Origin: CBDDDW01 sp965226805
Lineage (GTDB): Bacteria > Chloroflexota > Dehalococcoidia > Lucifugimonadales > JAGWBF01
Direction of reading: 5' to 3'
Assembly (NCBI GenBank): GCA_965226805.1
Contig: CBDDDW010000016.1
Span: 18,275-82,274 of the forward strand
DNA: 64,000 nucleotides
Part shown: one piece after another, positions 8,193 to 16,367 of the stretch
Layout: every line of letters starts with the position of its first letter
Position numbering within the stretch: position 1 is the first letter of the stretch
Translations under genes and position numbers: made by a program
The notes under the pieces: model-generated
Told to the model about the DNA's origin: nothing
Seen by the model: the letters and a program-made list of their open reading frames with translations, nothing else
Database searches by the model: none

Positions 8193-9233
8193 ATGGCGCG
8201 GACCAGGGGAGCGGCCCCGGCCCAGGAAAAAACCGGAACGAAACATGAAAGTCTTGGGCTGACGGACCAGGAGATCGTAGATTTCTACAAGAAGATGGTT
8301 GTGGCACGTACCCTGGACGATCGAGTTCTAGCAATGAATAGGCAGGGTAAAGTCCCCATCGTCGCCTCGAGTCAAGGTCACGAGGCAGCCGAAATGGGCA
8401 GCGTGCTGGCGGCGCAAAAGGATGGCGACTGCTTCCTATTCCCCTACTACCGTTGCCTGTCGCTGAAGATTCAGGCGGGACTTAGCTCCATGGAGGCCAT
8501 GCTCTCCTACATGGGCAAGCAGGGGGACCGATACAGCGGTGGCAGACAGTTCCCACTTCAGGGCGCCGACCTGGCGAACAAGGTGATCCAAATATCCAAT
8601 GTGGTAGCGGCAGGCGTCACCCAGGCTGTGGGATATGCCCTGGGATGCCGTATGCTGGGCGAAAAGACGGTGGTGTTGACCTACTTCGGCGACGGTGGCT
8701 CAAGCGAGGGCGAGTGTCACGAGGCGATGAATTTCGCTGGTGTCCACAAGCTGCCGGTCATATTCGTGTGCGAGAACAACCGGTACGCCATCTCCGTCCC
8801 GCTGAAGAAGCAGATGGCTATAGACGACGTGGCGGATAGGGCCGCCGGCTACGGATTTCCTGGGATTGTGGTGGACGGCATGGACGTATTCCAGGTCATC
8901 GAAGCCACAACGGAGGCTATAACCCATGCCAGGTCCAAGGGGCCGGTGCTGCTGGAGATGAAAGTCGAGAGGTTCCAGCCACACACCACCGACGACGACG
9001 ACCGGCGCTACCGGCCCAAGGGAGAGGTTGAAGAGATACGTAAACGTGATCCCGCGATAGTCCTCCGGAACTACCTGACGGAAGTGGGCCTGCTAACAGA
9101 AGACCAGGTGGAGGAGATCCGCAAGGACGCCCGGACCGAGATCAATCGGTCTACAGATATTGCAGAAGCGGCGCCATATCCCGACCCGTCGACAGTCTAC
9201 GACCATGTCTATGCTCCTGAGAGTCCGCTCTGA
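8193..9233 (+). CDS. pdhA: 2-oxoacid (pyruvate/branched-chain) dehydrogenase E1 component, alpha subunit
   Basis: A 346-residue thiamine-diphosphate-dependent E1 alpha. The ThDP motif begins YFGDGGSSEGECHEAMNFA and ends FVCENNRYAIS (GDG-x~26-NN); the phosphorylation-loop-like segment HTTDDDDRRYR is present near residue 265. With E1 beta it decarboxylates a 2-oxoacid and acylates the lipoyl group of E2. Pyruvate versus branched-chain substrate cannot be decided from sequence alone. A GTG at 8157 is in frame, but TTGGAGGG places the start at ATG 8193. First gene of an operon with E1 beta, E2 and lipB. Confidence 0.88.
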   Translation: MARTRGAAPAQEKTGTKHESLGLTDQEIVDFYKKMVVARTLDDRVLAMNRQGKVPIVASSQGHEAAEMGSVLAAQKDGDCFLFPYYRCLSLKIQAGLSSMEAMLSYMGKQGDRYSGGRQFPLQGADLANKVIQISNVVAAGVTQAVGYALGCRMLGEKTVVLTYFGDGGSSEGECHEAMNFAGVHKLPVIFVCENNRYAISVPLKKQMAIDDVADRAAGYGFPGIVVDGMDVFQVIEATTEAITHARSKGPVLLEMKVERFQPHTTDDDDRRYRPKGEVEEIRKRDPAIVLRNYLTEVGLLTEDQVEEIRKDARTEINRSTDIAEAAPYPDPSTVYDHVYAPESPL

Positions 9234-9257
9234 GGGCGAAGAGAAGGAGGCGTCTCC

Positions 9258-10241
9258 CTGGCCGTTAAGTCCGTAATAGAGGCCATTCGAGAGGCCATGT
9301 ACGAGGAGATGGAGCGGGACCCTTCCGTCTTCATATTGGGTGAAGACGTTGGGCTCAGGGGAGGCGTCTTCCTGGCCAGCAAGGGTTTCATCGAGCAGTT
9401 CGGCGAGGAGAGGGTGATAGATACCCCCCTGGCCGAGGCTTCCATCGTTGGAGTTGCCCTCGGGGCGGCCTTCCGAGGCCTGAGGCCTATCGCAGAGGTG
9501 GAGTTCGCTGACTTCATCTGGCCCACGGCCAACCAGCTGATCGGGGAGACAGCCCGGGTATGCTATGGCACCAACGGTGCCATACCGGTGCCCCTGGTGG
9601 TACGCATTCCCTATGGCGGTGGCATCCGCGGCGGCCTGTTCCATTCCCAGAACGTGGAGGCTTATTTCTTCCATACCCCGGGCCTCAAGGTCGTGGCCCC
9701 GGCGACTCCCTACGACGCCAAAGGGTTGCTAAAAGCCTCCATCAGGGATAACAATCCCGTCGTGTTCATGGAGCACAAGAAGAGCTACCGGCTGGTCCGC
9801 GGCGAGGTCCCGGATGAAGAGTACCTGGTCCCCATCGGCAAGGCGGACGTAAAGCGGAGCGGCACCGACGTCACCATCGTTTCCTACGGTCTGATGGTGC
9901 ACTTCTGCCTGGAGGCCGCCGGCATCATGGACCAAGAAGGGGTCAGCGCGGAGGTCATCGACCTTCGCACGCTCAAACCACTGGACAGGGAATCCATCCT
10001 CAACTCGGTAAAGAAGACAGGGAAGGTGGTGATTGTCCATGAGGACAACGTCACCGGGGGCGTGGGTGCGGAGGTATCCGCCTTGCTGTCCGAGGAAGCC
10101 TTTGAGTACCTGGACGCTCCCATAACCCGGGTGTGCGGGCCCGACATACCCACGATGCCTTTCGCTCCTCCACTGGAAGAGGCGTATCTGCCCAATGCGG
10201 AGAAGATCTCTGAGGCTGTGAGGAGACTGGCTGCGTATTGA
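9258..10241 (+). CDS. pdhB: 2-oxoacid dehydrogenase E1 component, beta subunit (apparent CTG start)
   Basis: Transketolase-like E1 beta, about 327 residues. Landmarks: VFILGEDVGLRGGVF, RVIDTPLAEASIVGVALGAA, PIAEVEFADFIWPTANQL and the C-terminal GGVGAEVSALLSEEAF. The first canonical start, ATG 9297, would remove the N-terminal helix that every E1 beta has (AVKSVIEAIREAMYEEM). Between the E1 alpha stop and 9297 there is no ATG, GTG or TTG in frame. CTG at 9258 lies seven bases after GGAGG (9246-9250) and restores the expected MAVKSVIEAIREAM start, so I choose it. It is 24 bases downstream of E1 alpha. Confidence 0.88.
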   Translation: MAVKSVIEAIREAMYEEMERDPSVFILGEDVGLRGGVFLASKGFIEQFGEERVIDTPLAEASIVGVALGAAFRGLRPIAEVEFADFIWPTANQLIGETARVCYGTNGAIPVPLVVRIPYGGGIRGGLFHSQNVEAYFFHTPGLKVVAPATPYDAKGLLKASIRDNNPVVFMEHKKSYRLVRGEVPDEEYLVPIGKADVKRSGTDVTIVSYGLMVHFCLEAAGIMDQEGVSAEVIDLRTLKPLDRESILNSVKKTGKVVIVHEDNVTGGVGAEVSALLSEEAFEYLDAPITRVCGPDIPTMPFAPPLEEAYLPNAEKISEAVRRLAAY

Positions 10242-10328
10242 TCGGATTCCTCTGTCGCTGTCCAGGCCCCTGTTGCAGCGTGTCATTTAGCCAGCTCACG
10301 GAACCGAACCAACTAGAGGACCGGTGAA

Positions 10329-11720
10329 ATGGCCATTACGATAGATCTCCCTCAGGTCGGCGAGTCGGTTGTCGAAGGCACCATCGGCAAGTGGCTCAAG
10401 CAGCCCGGCGAGAGGGTCGAGAAGTACGACCCTCTCGTGGAGGTAGAGACGGACAAGGTGACGATGGAGGTGCCGTCTCCCGTAGATGGAGTGCTGACGC
10501 GCATTCTGGTCGAAGAAGGCACCACTGTCCCTATGGGCACACCCATCGCTGAGATTGAGGCGGCGGATGGGCAGGTCCCGGAACCGGAGCCGGCCAAACC
10601 AAAGGAAACCGTTGCTGAAAGAGCTCCCGAAGAGGTGGGCACAATCGGCTACTTCATGAAGGATGTGAAACCAGTTGGGCCGACGGGTGGCGGAGTGGAG
10701 GAAGCCGGAGAGCCGTCGGGTACGGCGCGCGGTGAGCCGAGGGAGGCCCAAGCTGATGTGGCCCCCCCGCCGCCGAAGAGCATGACGGCCTCGCCTTCAC
10801 CAACGCCCTCCGTTGAACGCCAACGCGAGGAATCCGGCCGCCATTCTCCCGCCGTGCGCCGGCTTGCCAGTGAACACAACGTGGACCTGAGCCAGGTCAA
10901 GGGGACAGGCCTGGGCGGCCGCGTCACGAGAAACGACGTGCTGGAGTTTATAGAGTCCAACGGAGCGGTGTCCTCTGGACTCCCGCTGCCTGCTGGGGCG
11001 CCCGGTCCCAGAGGCGTAGGTGTCGAGGAGGAATCTGTACCCCTCAGCCGCATAAGGCGCTTGATCGCCGAGAACATGGTCAGAAGCGCCACCGAGATAC
11101 CCCATGCATGGAGCATGGTGGAGGCGGATGTGACTGGCCTTGTTAAGCACCGGGAGGCCACTAAAGAGGCGTTCCGTGAACGCGAGGGGATCGGACTCAC
11201 CTACCTGCCCTTCGTCATAAAGGTGGTGGTGGAGTGCCTTAAGGAGCACCCCATGTTGAGCTCCACCTGGGGCGGCGACAAGATCATCGTGAAAAAACGT
11301 GTGCACGTAGGCGTCGCGGTGGCCGCTCCCGACGGGCTTGTGGTCCCCGTGATACACGATCCAGACTCGATGGGCATAGCTGGACTGGCAAGGGCCGCCG
11401 CAGACCTGACGGCCAAGGCCCGGGATGGCAAGCTCACCCTGCCCGATATCCAGGGTGGCACCTTTACCGTGAACAATACGGGCGCCCTGGGCTCTATAGT
11501 CTCCCAGCCCATAATAAACTATCCCCAGGCTGCCATTCTCACCACGGAGGCTATCCAGAAGCGGCCCGTAGTAGCGGGCGACGGCATCGCCATCCGCTCC
11601 ATGATGAATATCTGCCTCTCCTTCGACCATCGGATCATCGACGGCGCCCAAGCCGGCGCCTTCCTTAAGTCGGTGAAACTCCGCCTGGAGGCCATCGGGC
11701 CAGATAGTCCGATCAACTGA
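10329..11720 (+). CDS. pdhC: 2-oxoacid dehydrogenase E2, dihydrolipoamide acyltransferase
   Basis: A 463-residue E2 with the full domain order. The lipoyl domain is residues 1-77 with the modified lysine in VETDKVTMEVPSP (Lys43). A Pro/Ala/Glu-rich linker follows, then a peripheral subunit-binding domain near 170-208 (HSPAVRRLASEHNVDL, GTGLGGRVTRNDV), a second linker, and the catalytic acyltransferase domain ending in SFDHRIIDGAQAGAF with the active-site His-x3-Asp-Gly. It is the core of the complex. A single lipoyl domain suggests an Actinobacteria/Firmicutes-like architecture. GAGGACCGGTGAA precedes ATG 10329. No E3 gene is present in the window. Confidence 0.93.
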   Translation: MAITIDLPQVGESVVEGTIGKWLKQPGERVEKYDPLVEVETDKVTMEVPSPVDGVLTRILVEEGTTVPMGTPIAEIEAADGQVPEPEPAKPKETVAERAPEEVGTIGYFMKDVKPVGPTGGGVEEAGEPSGTARGEPREAQADVAPPPPKSMTASPSPTPSVERQREESGRHSPAVRRLASEHNVDLSQVKGTGLGGRVTRNDVLEFIESNGAVSSGLPLPAGAPGPRGVGVEEESVPLSRIRRLIAENMVRSATEIPHAWSMVEADVTGLVKHREATKEAFREREGIGLTYLPFVIKVVVECLKEHPMLSSTWGGDKIIVKKRVHVGVAVAAPDGLVVPVIHDPDSMGIAGLARAAADLTAKARDGKLTLPDIQGGTFTVNNTGALGSIVSQPIINYPQAAILTTEAIQKRPVVAGDGIAIRSMMNICLSFDHRIIDGAQAGAFLKSVKLRLEAIGPDSPIN

Positions 11721-11729
11721 GGATCTGCC

Positions 11730-12413
11730 TTGCCGTCTCTCCGCGAATGTCACGTTGTCCATGCCGGGACGATGGAGTACCTCACCGCCTGGGAGCTGCA
11801 GCGGGATCTCTTCGGTCAGGTACTCGAAGGGACAAAGCCGAATACCCTTCTGCTGCTTGAGCATCCACCGGTCTATACCGTGGGCCGCCGTGGTCGGCGG
11901 GAGCAGGTGCTCCTCACCGACGCCCAGCTTGCGGAGATGGGCATAGCCCTCTACGAAGCGGACAGGGGCGGAGAAGTTACCTACCACGGACCGGGCCAGC
12001 TGGTGGCCTACCCTGTACTGGACCTGAAAGGATGGGGTGGCCCCGTCAAGTACGTCCGTGCCCTTGAGCAGATCATGATTAAGACCCTCGCGGACCACGG
12101 TGTCACCGGTAGCCTGGTGGAAGGGCTGACCGGGGTGTGGGTGGATGAGGAGAAGATGGCTGCCATCGGCGTGAAGCTAAGCCGCGGGGTAACCTACCAC
12201 GGCATCTCCATCAACGTGAACAACGACCTGGCGCCCTTCAGCCACATAATCCCATGCGGCATTACAGACCGAGGCGTCACCTCGATTGAAGAGCAACTGG
12301 GAGGCCCGGTGGACATCGGCGCGGTGGCGTACAGCCTGGCGTACCACTTCGGCGCCCACATGGGCTTCCGCATGGAAGAGGTGGAGCAAGCCGCGTTTGC
12401 GAAGTCGATGTAA
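11730..12413 (+). CDS. lipB: Octanoyl-[acyl-carrier-protein]:protein N-octanoyltransferase LipB
   Basis: A 227-residue transferase that moves octanoate from ACP to the lipoyl domain lysine, the first step of lipoate attachment for the E2 encoded just upstream. Diagnostic motifs are LLLEHPPVYTVGRRG, RGGEVTYHGPGQLVAYPVLDL, IGVKLSRGVTYHGISINV with the catalytic lysine (about 149) and IIPCGI with the catalytic cysteine (about 176). The start is TTG 11730, nine bases after the E2 stop, because the family needs the residues before ATG 11772. Lipoyl synthase (lipA) is not in the window. Confidence 0.93.
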   Translation: MPSLRECHVVHAGTMEYLTAWELQRDLFGQVLEGTKPNTLLLLEHPPVYTVGRRGRREQVLLTDAQLAEMGIALYEADRGGEVTYHGPGQLVAYPVLDLKGWGGPVKYVRALEQIMIKTLADHGVTGSLVEGLTGVWVDEEKMAAIGVKLSRGVTYHGISINVNNDLAPFSHIIPCGITDRGVTSIEEQLGGPVDIGAVAYSLAYHFGAHMGFRMEEVEQAAFAKSM

Positions 12414-12423
12414 CTCCGCTCAC

Positions 12424-12455
12424 AGTGAGCCTGGTCTGTCGAACCATGAGCGGCT
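12424..12455. repeat. Palindromic intergenic repeat, family B
   Basis: One copy of a dispersed element whose core reads GTGAGCCTG(x)TCGAACCATGAG, bracketed by GCTCAC...GTGAGC and by matching CGCTCA/TGAGCG arms. Similar copies lie at 13853-13880 and 16164-16193. It could act as a weak terminator for lipB. Confidence 0.55.
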
Positions 12456-12474
12456 TCATTGGACCCATACCTAG

Positions 12475-13676
12475 GGAACCTCTGAACAACTCGGCGCAAG
12501 CGTGGATGGGCAGAGTGGTTCCGTTCTTTGGAGACGTTCAGGCATCTTTGTGACGTTCCAGGTCGTGGTTGAGGCGTTCAGACCGTGTCTGTTGTGGCCT
12601 CGAAGCGGCTTTTCGGAGCCATCGCGGCTCCCCGGCCCTGATTTGCGCACTGCGCCCCTCTCATGCCGCCAGACGGCGCTCTGCCGTCATCAAGTTGGCC
12701 AGCCCCAGTAGCAATGCCAGCCGTTGCGCGTTCTTAGCCAACCCTCGGTAGCGCACCTTGGCGTAGCCAAAGCGCCGCTTCACGTACAGGAACGGATGCT
12801 CCACTTTCGCTCTGACCGACGCTTTGCGCTTCTCCGCCAACGCCTCGTAGCTGCCAGGCTCCAGGTGACGTCGCCGGCCGGGCCTCATCGCCACTCGCCA
12901 CTCCACATCCAACTCTCGATTCTCCAACCGCTTGTCCACTCCCTGATACCCCGCATCCCCCCACACTCGTTTCTCTCCACCGTGCAGCAATCGGTGCGCT
13001 TCTGTCACATCATGCACGTTAGCTGGCGTCGTAGTCATGCTGTGTACCACTCCCGTCTCAGCGTCAGCGCCTACGTGTACTTTCATCCCGAAGCGCCACT
13101 CGTTCCCCTTCTTCGTCTGGTGCATCTCAGGGTCTCGCTCACCCGCACGATTCTTCGTCGATGACGGCGCCTCTATGATGCTCGCGTCCACGATCATCCC
13201 CTCCCGAAGCCGCAGTCCCTGGGACTCCAGATGACGGTTGATCTCCTCGAACAGACTCTGCCCCAACTCATGCTCTTCCAGCAGATGGCGGAAGTTCAGA
13301 ATCGTCGTCTCGTCCGGCAGCGGGCCCGACAGCTTCAACCCTACGAACCGTCTCACCGACTCGACCTCGTAGAGCATGTCCTCCATACCAGGATCGCTCA
13401 AGTTGTAGAACAACTGCACGCAGTGTATCCGCACCATCGCCGACAACTCATATGGTCGACGGCCTCGGCCCGCCTTGGGATAGAACGGACGGATGCGCTC
13501 TTCCATCTGTTCCCACGGGATCAGAGCATCCATGCGCTCCAGGAATATCTCCCGGCGGGTCTTGCGCTTCTTGCTCTCGTATTCCAAGTCCGCAAATGTT
13601 GGCTGGTCCATCAATTATCTCCCCGAACACAGTGCTATTCTCTATGCTACTATGCCCAGACTTGTTCAGAGTATCC
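12475..13676. mobile_element. Complete IS5-family insertion sequence (1202 bp) with CTAG target duplication
   Basis: The element is bounded by imperfect inverted repeats, left GGAACCTCTGAACAACTC and right (reverse complement) GGATACTCTGAACAAGTC, 15 of 18 identical. Both ends are flanked by the 4-bp direct repeat CTAG (12471-12474 and 13677-13680), which fits the C-W-A-R target rule of IS5. The length is close to that of E. coli IS5, and the terminal GAACAAGTC is shared with it. It carries one full-length transposase on the minus strand. It sits in non-coding DNA between lipB and the cyclase gene, inside a repeat-rich gap. Confidence 0.92.
12661..13614 (-). CDS. IS5-family transposase
   Basis: A 317-residue DDE transposase closely resembling E. 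coli IS5 InsH: it starts MDQPTFADLEYESKKRKTRR and contains PFYPKAGRGRRPYELSAMVR, IVDASIIEAPSSTKNRAGER (first Asp), RDPEMHQTKKGNEWRFGMK, WGDAGYQG (second Asp) and RAKVEHPFLYVKRRFGYAKV (Glu and the YREK-like block). The frame is intact, so the element may be active. Start ATG 13614 or the next codon. Confidence 0.95.
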   Translation of the reverse strand: MMDQPTFADLEYESKKRKTRREIFLERMDALIPWEQMEERIRPFYPKAGRGRRPYELSAMVRIHCVQLFYNLSDPGMEDMLYEVESVRRFVGLKLSGPLPDETTILNFRHLLEEHELGQSLFEEINRHLESQGLRLREGMIVDASIIEAPSSTKNRAGERDPEMHQTKKGNEWRFGMKVHVGADAETGVVHSMTTTPANVHDVTEAHRLLHGGEKRVWGDAGYQGVDKRLENRELDVEWRVAMRPGRRRHLEPGSYEALAEKRKASVRAKVEHPFLYVKRRFGYAKVRYRGLAKNAQRLALLLGLANLMTAERRLAA

Positions 13677-13709
13677 CTAGTTCTCAGTCAACTTCAATCT
13701 GATATAAAT

Positions 13710-13796
13710 GTCATTCTGAGCGAAGCGAAGAATCTGGAGTGGTTGTGGGGTAACCCCTCCCCAGATTCTTCGGTCGCTGCGCTCACTCAGAATGAC
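13710..13796. repeat. Long imperfect inverted repeat, family A
   Basis: An 87-bp hairpin: the left arm begins GTCATTCTGAGCGAAGCGAA and continues AGAATCTGG; the right arm is its near reverse complement, CCAGATTCTTCGG...CTCAGAATGAC. Related copies or half-copies occur at 16248-16314, 23434-23470 and 44248-44313, always outside genes. No coding content; MITE- or REP-like. Confidence 0.75.
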
Positions 13797-13852
13797 ATGC
13801 TATGGAAATCTTGTTGACAAGGTACTAGTCTATCTACCGGCCTCTTCTTCAT

Positions 13853-13880
13853 CCGCTCATGGTGAGCCTGTCGAACCATG
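13853..13880. repeat. Palindromic intergenic repeat, family B
   Basis: Copy of the CGCTCATGGTGAGCCTGTCGAACCATGA element. A more degenerate GCTCACCCCGAGCTCGTCGA follows before the cyclase stop. With the family A hairpin it fills 13681-13922, which has no gene. Confidence 0.55.
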
Positions 13881-13922
13881 ATGGCGCCTCTTCAGCTCAC
13901 CCCGAGCTCGTCGAGGGCTCAG

Positions 13923-15755
13923 CTAGTCCGGGGGCTCCTGCCAAGTGACGCGGACCGCCTCGAAGTCCTTCTCGAACCCCTTCAGCTGGACCCTGATGGG
14001 CTCCGTGTGAATGCCCGGCCCGCGTAGCGCTTCCTGGACCCCTGGATCATCCAAAAGCGCGGCCCCCATCACAATGTCCCCACCCAAACTCTCGCCCTGG
14101 AGCCGTACCGCCGCGTTGACGGTTGTCCCGAAATAGTCGAGGCGATCATTCAGGTTCACGGCGATGCACGGCCCAGCGTAAACGCCGATTTTCAGGACAA
14201 TGTCCGGGGACGATGAGCCTTTTTCGCTGAGAGACCGGTGTGCATCCAGACCCATAGCCACGGCGTCACCCGGTTCTCGGAACACTGCCATGACAGCATC
14301 GCCGATGGTCTTGACCACGGCGCCGCTGTGCTCTGCGACCGAATCGAAAATCACCCGGAAATGATCCCTTACCATCGCGTATGCAAGAGCGTCGCCCTGA
14401 ACTCTATAGAGAGTAGTGGAGGACCTCAAATCGGTGAACATAAAGCAAAGGTAGCGCACCTCGAAGTGCTCCTCGGGCGCCAGCGCCTCTGAGGAAAACA
14501 GGTCTCGGAAGTCTTGAAGAGTGGTGACGAAAGCGGCCGTGACCGCGTCGTCGGGCCATTGGGTCGCCTCCAGTATTACCAGTAGCTCCTGTTCCCTGGT
14601 ATTCTCCACAGAGAGGGCAGTCCTGCCCGGCGCGACCGCTGCCCTCAGAGGCGTCAGCTCGCCGACGCTACACGAGAAGCGTATATCTCCTGGGCCCGGA
14701 TGAGACTGGTCCACTTCGATAAGCGCGGCTCCTTTTATCTGAGGTCCCCGCAGCCGGTACACTCCCGGAGAGAGGTCCACAGGCACTGTGAACCGGCCAT
14801 CGGGGGCAATGGTCTGCTGCACTATGACATGTGGGGTGTTCCCAGGGCCTCCGACGCAGTAGCTGTTCTGTTCAATGCGCCGTACCCTCTCAGAGGGCCG
14901 GAAGGTAACCTCCACGGATCGGTCGAAGTTGGCGTCGAACCGGATGTTGCAGGAAGAGCAGTGGGCCTGGCTGCGCAGGTCGCTAAGGGATGAGACTTGG
15001 CCCTTAGCCCCGCGACACAAGGGACACATCAGGTCCCAGGTGAGATCGAGAAGCCCCAGGCGGGTGGCGTGAAGGCACAATCTGAGGACGGACTCCCGGC
15101 CTTCGCTCCAGCTGTCGGCCAGCCGGAAGGGTCTGATGCGACCACAGTCGTCATCGGAAGACGTGCGTATGAACCCGGCGAAGCGTTCCGCCACACCTGG
15201 TTCGAACCCGGCCTGGACAAGAGAGGATTCCCCGGCGCTGAGGCGGGCCTCGGCCCTGCTCTTGGTGTCGGAGGTCTGATGAGGATATGGGGTTGGTGCT
15301 TCCCCCGCCAGGTGGCGTGCCACGTTACGGAACGCCCTATTGAAGTTGCGATACGTGCTCACTCCCAAGTAGTAACGGGCCGGAATGTGCCAGAGGAGTG
15401 AGCGGACCTCCGCCTCGATCCTATAGGTCAGGCTCGTGCCGCCATCGTTGGGCTCCAGCTCGACCGTAGAGCGGACCTCTCGGAAAGGCCCGTTGTGGTA
15501 CACGCGGAGGACGCTAAACTCCTTCCCGCCTACCCAGTGAAAGGGATTCTCATCCCACGTTATCCGCCTGCCCAGGGACTTGAAGGAGCCCTGCCGCCGG
15601 GAACCCCCTTGAGGGTTCGGGGTCTCGGTGAAGGTCCATGGGCCTACCCCGACTGCCCGATTAAAGCCGTGAGTGTCGGAAACCAGTGGCCAGACACGTT
15701 CCGGCGATGCTGGGAGATGCCATTTCCAGGTGTAGGCAAGTCTCCTACCTCCCAT
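13923..15755 (-). CDS. Class III adenylate/guanylate cyclase with N-terminal SRPBCC and zinc-ribbon domains
   Basis: A 610-residue modular protein. Residues 1-150 look like an SRPBCC/START-like hydrophobic-ligand domain (WHLPASPERVWPLVSDTHGF). Residues ~165-330 resemble the DUF5939 region found before some cyclases and include a probable zinc ribbon, CPLC (244-247) and CSSC (266-269). A beta-rich segment follows, then the cyclase homology domain from ~430. Both metal aspartates are visible (FTDLRSST, KTIGDAVMAVF), as are Lys in VVKTIGD, Asp in LDYFGTTVN and the Asn and Arg of NAAVRLQ, which favours ATP as substrate. No membrane segments, so a soluble sensor-cyclase. The ligand of the START-like domain is unknown. 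Confidence 0.82.
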   Translation of the reverse strand: MGGRRLAYTWKWHLPASPERVWPLVSDTHGFNRAVGVGPWTFTETPNPQGGSRRQGSFKSLGRRITWDENPFHWVGGKEFSVLRVYHNGPFREVRSTVELEPNDGGTSLTYRIEAEVRSLLWHIPARYYLGVSTYRNFNRAFRNVARHLAGEAPTPYPHQTSDTKSRAEARLSAGESSLVQAGFEPGVAERFAGFIRTSSDDDCGRIRPFRLADSWSEGRESVLRLCLHATRLGLLDLTWDLMCPLCRGAKGQVSSLSDLRSQAHCSSCNIRFDANFDRSVEVTFRPSERVRRIEQNSYCVGGPGNTPHVIVQQTIAPDGRFTVPVDLSPGVYRLRGPQIKGAALIEVDQSHPGPGDIRFSCSVGELTPLRAAVAPGRTALSVENTREQELLVILEATQWPDDAVTAAFVTTLQDFRDLFSSEALAPEEHFEVRYLCFMFTDLRSSTTLYRVQGDALAYAMVRDHFRVIFDSVAEHSGAVVKTIGDAVMAVFREPGDAVAMGLDAHRSLSEKGSSSPDIVLKIGVYAGPCIAVNLNDRLDYFGTTVNAAVRLQGESLGGDIVMGAALLDDPGVQEALRGPGIHTEPIRVQLKGFEKDFEAVRVTWQEPPD

Positions 15756-15762
15756 GTGGCAC

Positions 15763-16080
15763 CTACTCGCCTAGTGCGATGCTGGCCTGGATTTCCAGGC
15801 GCCGCCAGCTATCGCCCCGGTTGTCGCTTCGGTACATCTCGTCGCTGGCGCCCGCGAACACCACGTTGGGCTCTAGCGGATGTACCGCGATCACGCGGAC
15901 CTTCGGTGACGGTGGGAGGCCGGTGGTGAGCTCCTCCCACCGGTTATCGCCGGGGAGCTTTCGATACAAGCCGCCGGTCCCAGCGCCGGCGTAGACGTGG
16001 GGTTCCGGAGGGGCGGACTCCTGAGATGCCACGAGGGTTCCCTCCGAGGCGATTACGTATTGCTCAGTCTCGTTGATCAA
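15763..16080 (-). pseudogene. Remnant of a BNR/Asp-box beta-propeller protein
   Basis: A 105-residue frame with two propeller-type repeats: VYAGAGTGGLYRKLPGDNRW and VFAGASDEMYRSDNRGDSWR. The second carries the Asp-box pattern S-x-D-x-G-x-S-W. Whole proteins of this kind have many repeats, so this looks like a stub left by deletion. The only start is a TTG without a ribosome binding site. It ends eight bases before the cyclase gene on the same strand and could be read into it. Confidence 0.45.
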
Positions 16081-16367
16081 TTTGTCATTGGGACGAAAGT
16101 GTCATTCCGAGTTATCATGCCCCGGTGGGGCGCCACAGGCGGATGAAAATGAGTTGCATTTTCCTCATGGTTCGACGAGCTCACCATGAGCGGTAAAGGA
16201 TGGTCTCTCCGCGCTCATCCTGAGCCTGTAGAAGGACGAGGGCTTATTTTCAGAGCAGCGCAGCGAAGAATCTCAGTGGCGTTCGTCAGACCCTTCACTC
16301 CGTTCAGGGTGACATCCTCAGGGGGGTTTTCATTCTTGGTGGCGCTAGTGGCGGGCCTAGTGACAAT
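16081..16367. repeat. Gene-free gap with family A and family B repeats
   Basis: Holds a family B palindrome (16164-16193, CTCATGGTTCGACGAGCTCA...CCATGAGCGG), a related half-copy around 16215-16245, and a degenerate family A copy (16248-16314, CAGCGAAGAATCTCAG ... CGTTCAGGGTGAC). I see no gene or clear promoter here. Confidence 0.6.

Noticed and set aside
10797..12098. 433-codon minus-strand frame opposite E2 and lipB
   Set aside because: Antisense shadow in GC-rich codons; both sense genes have clear motifs.
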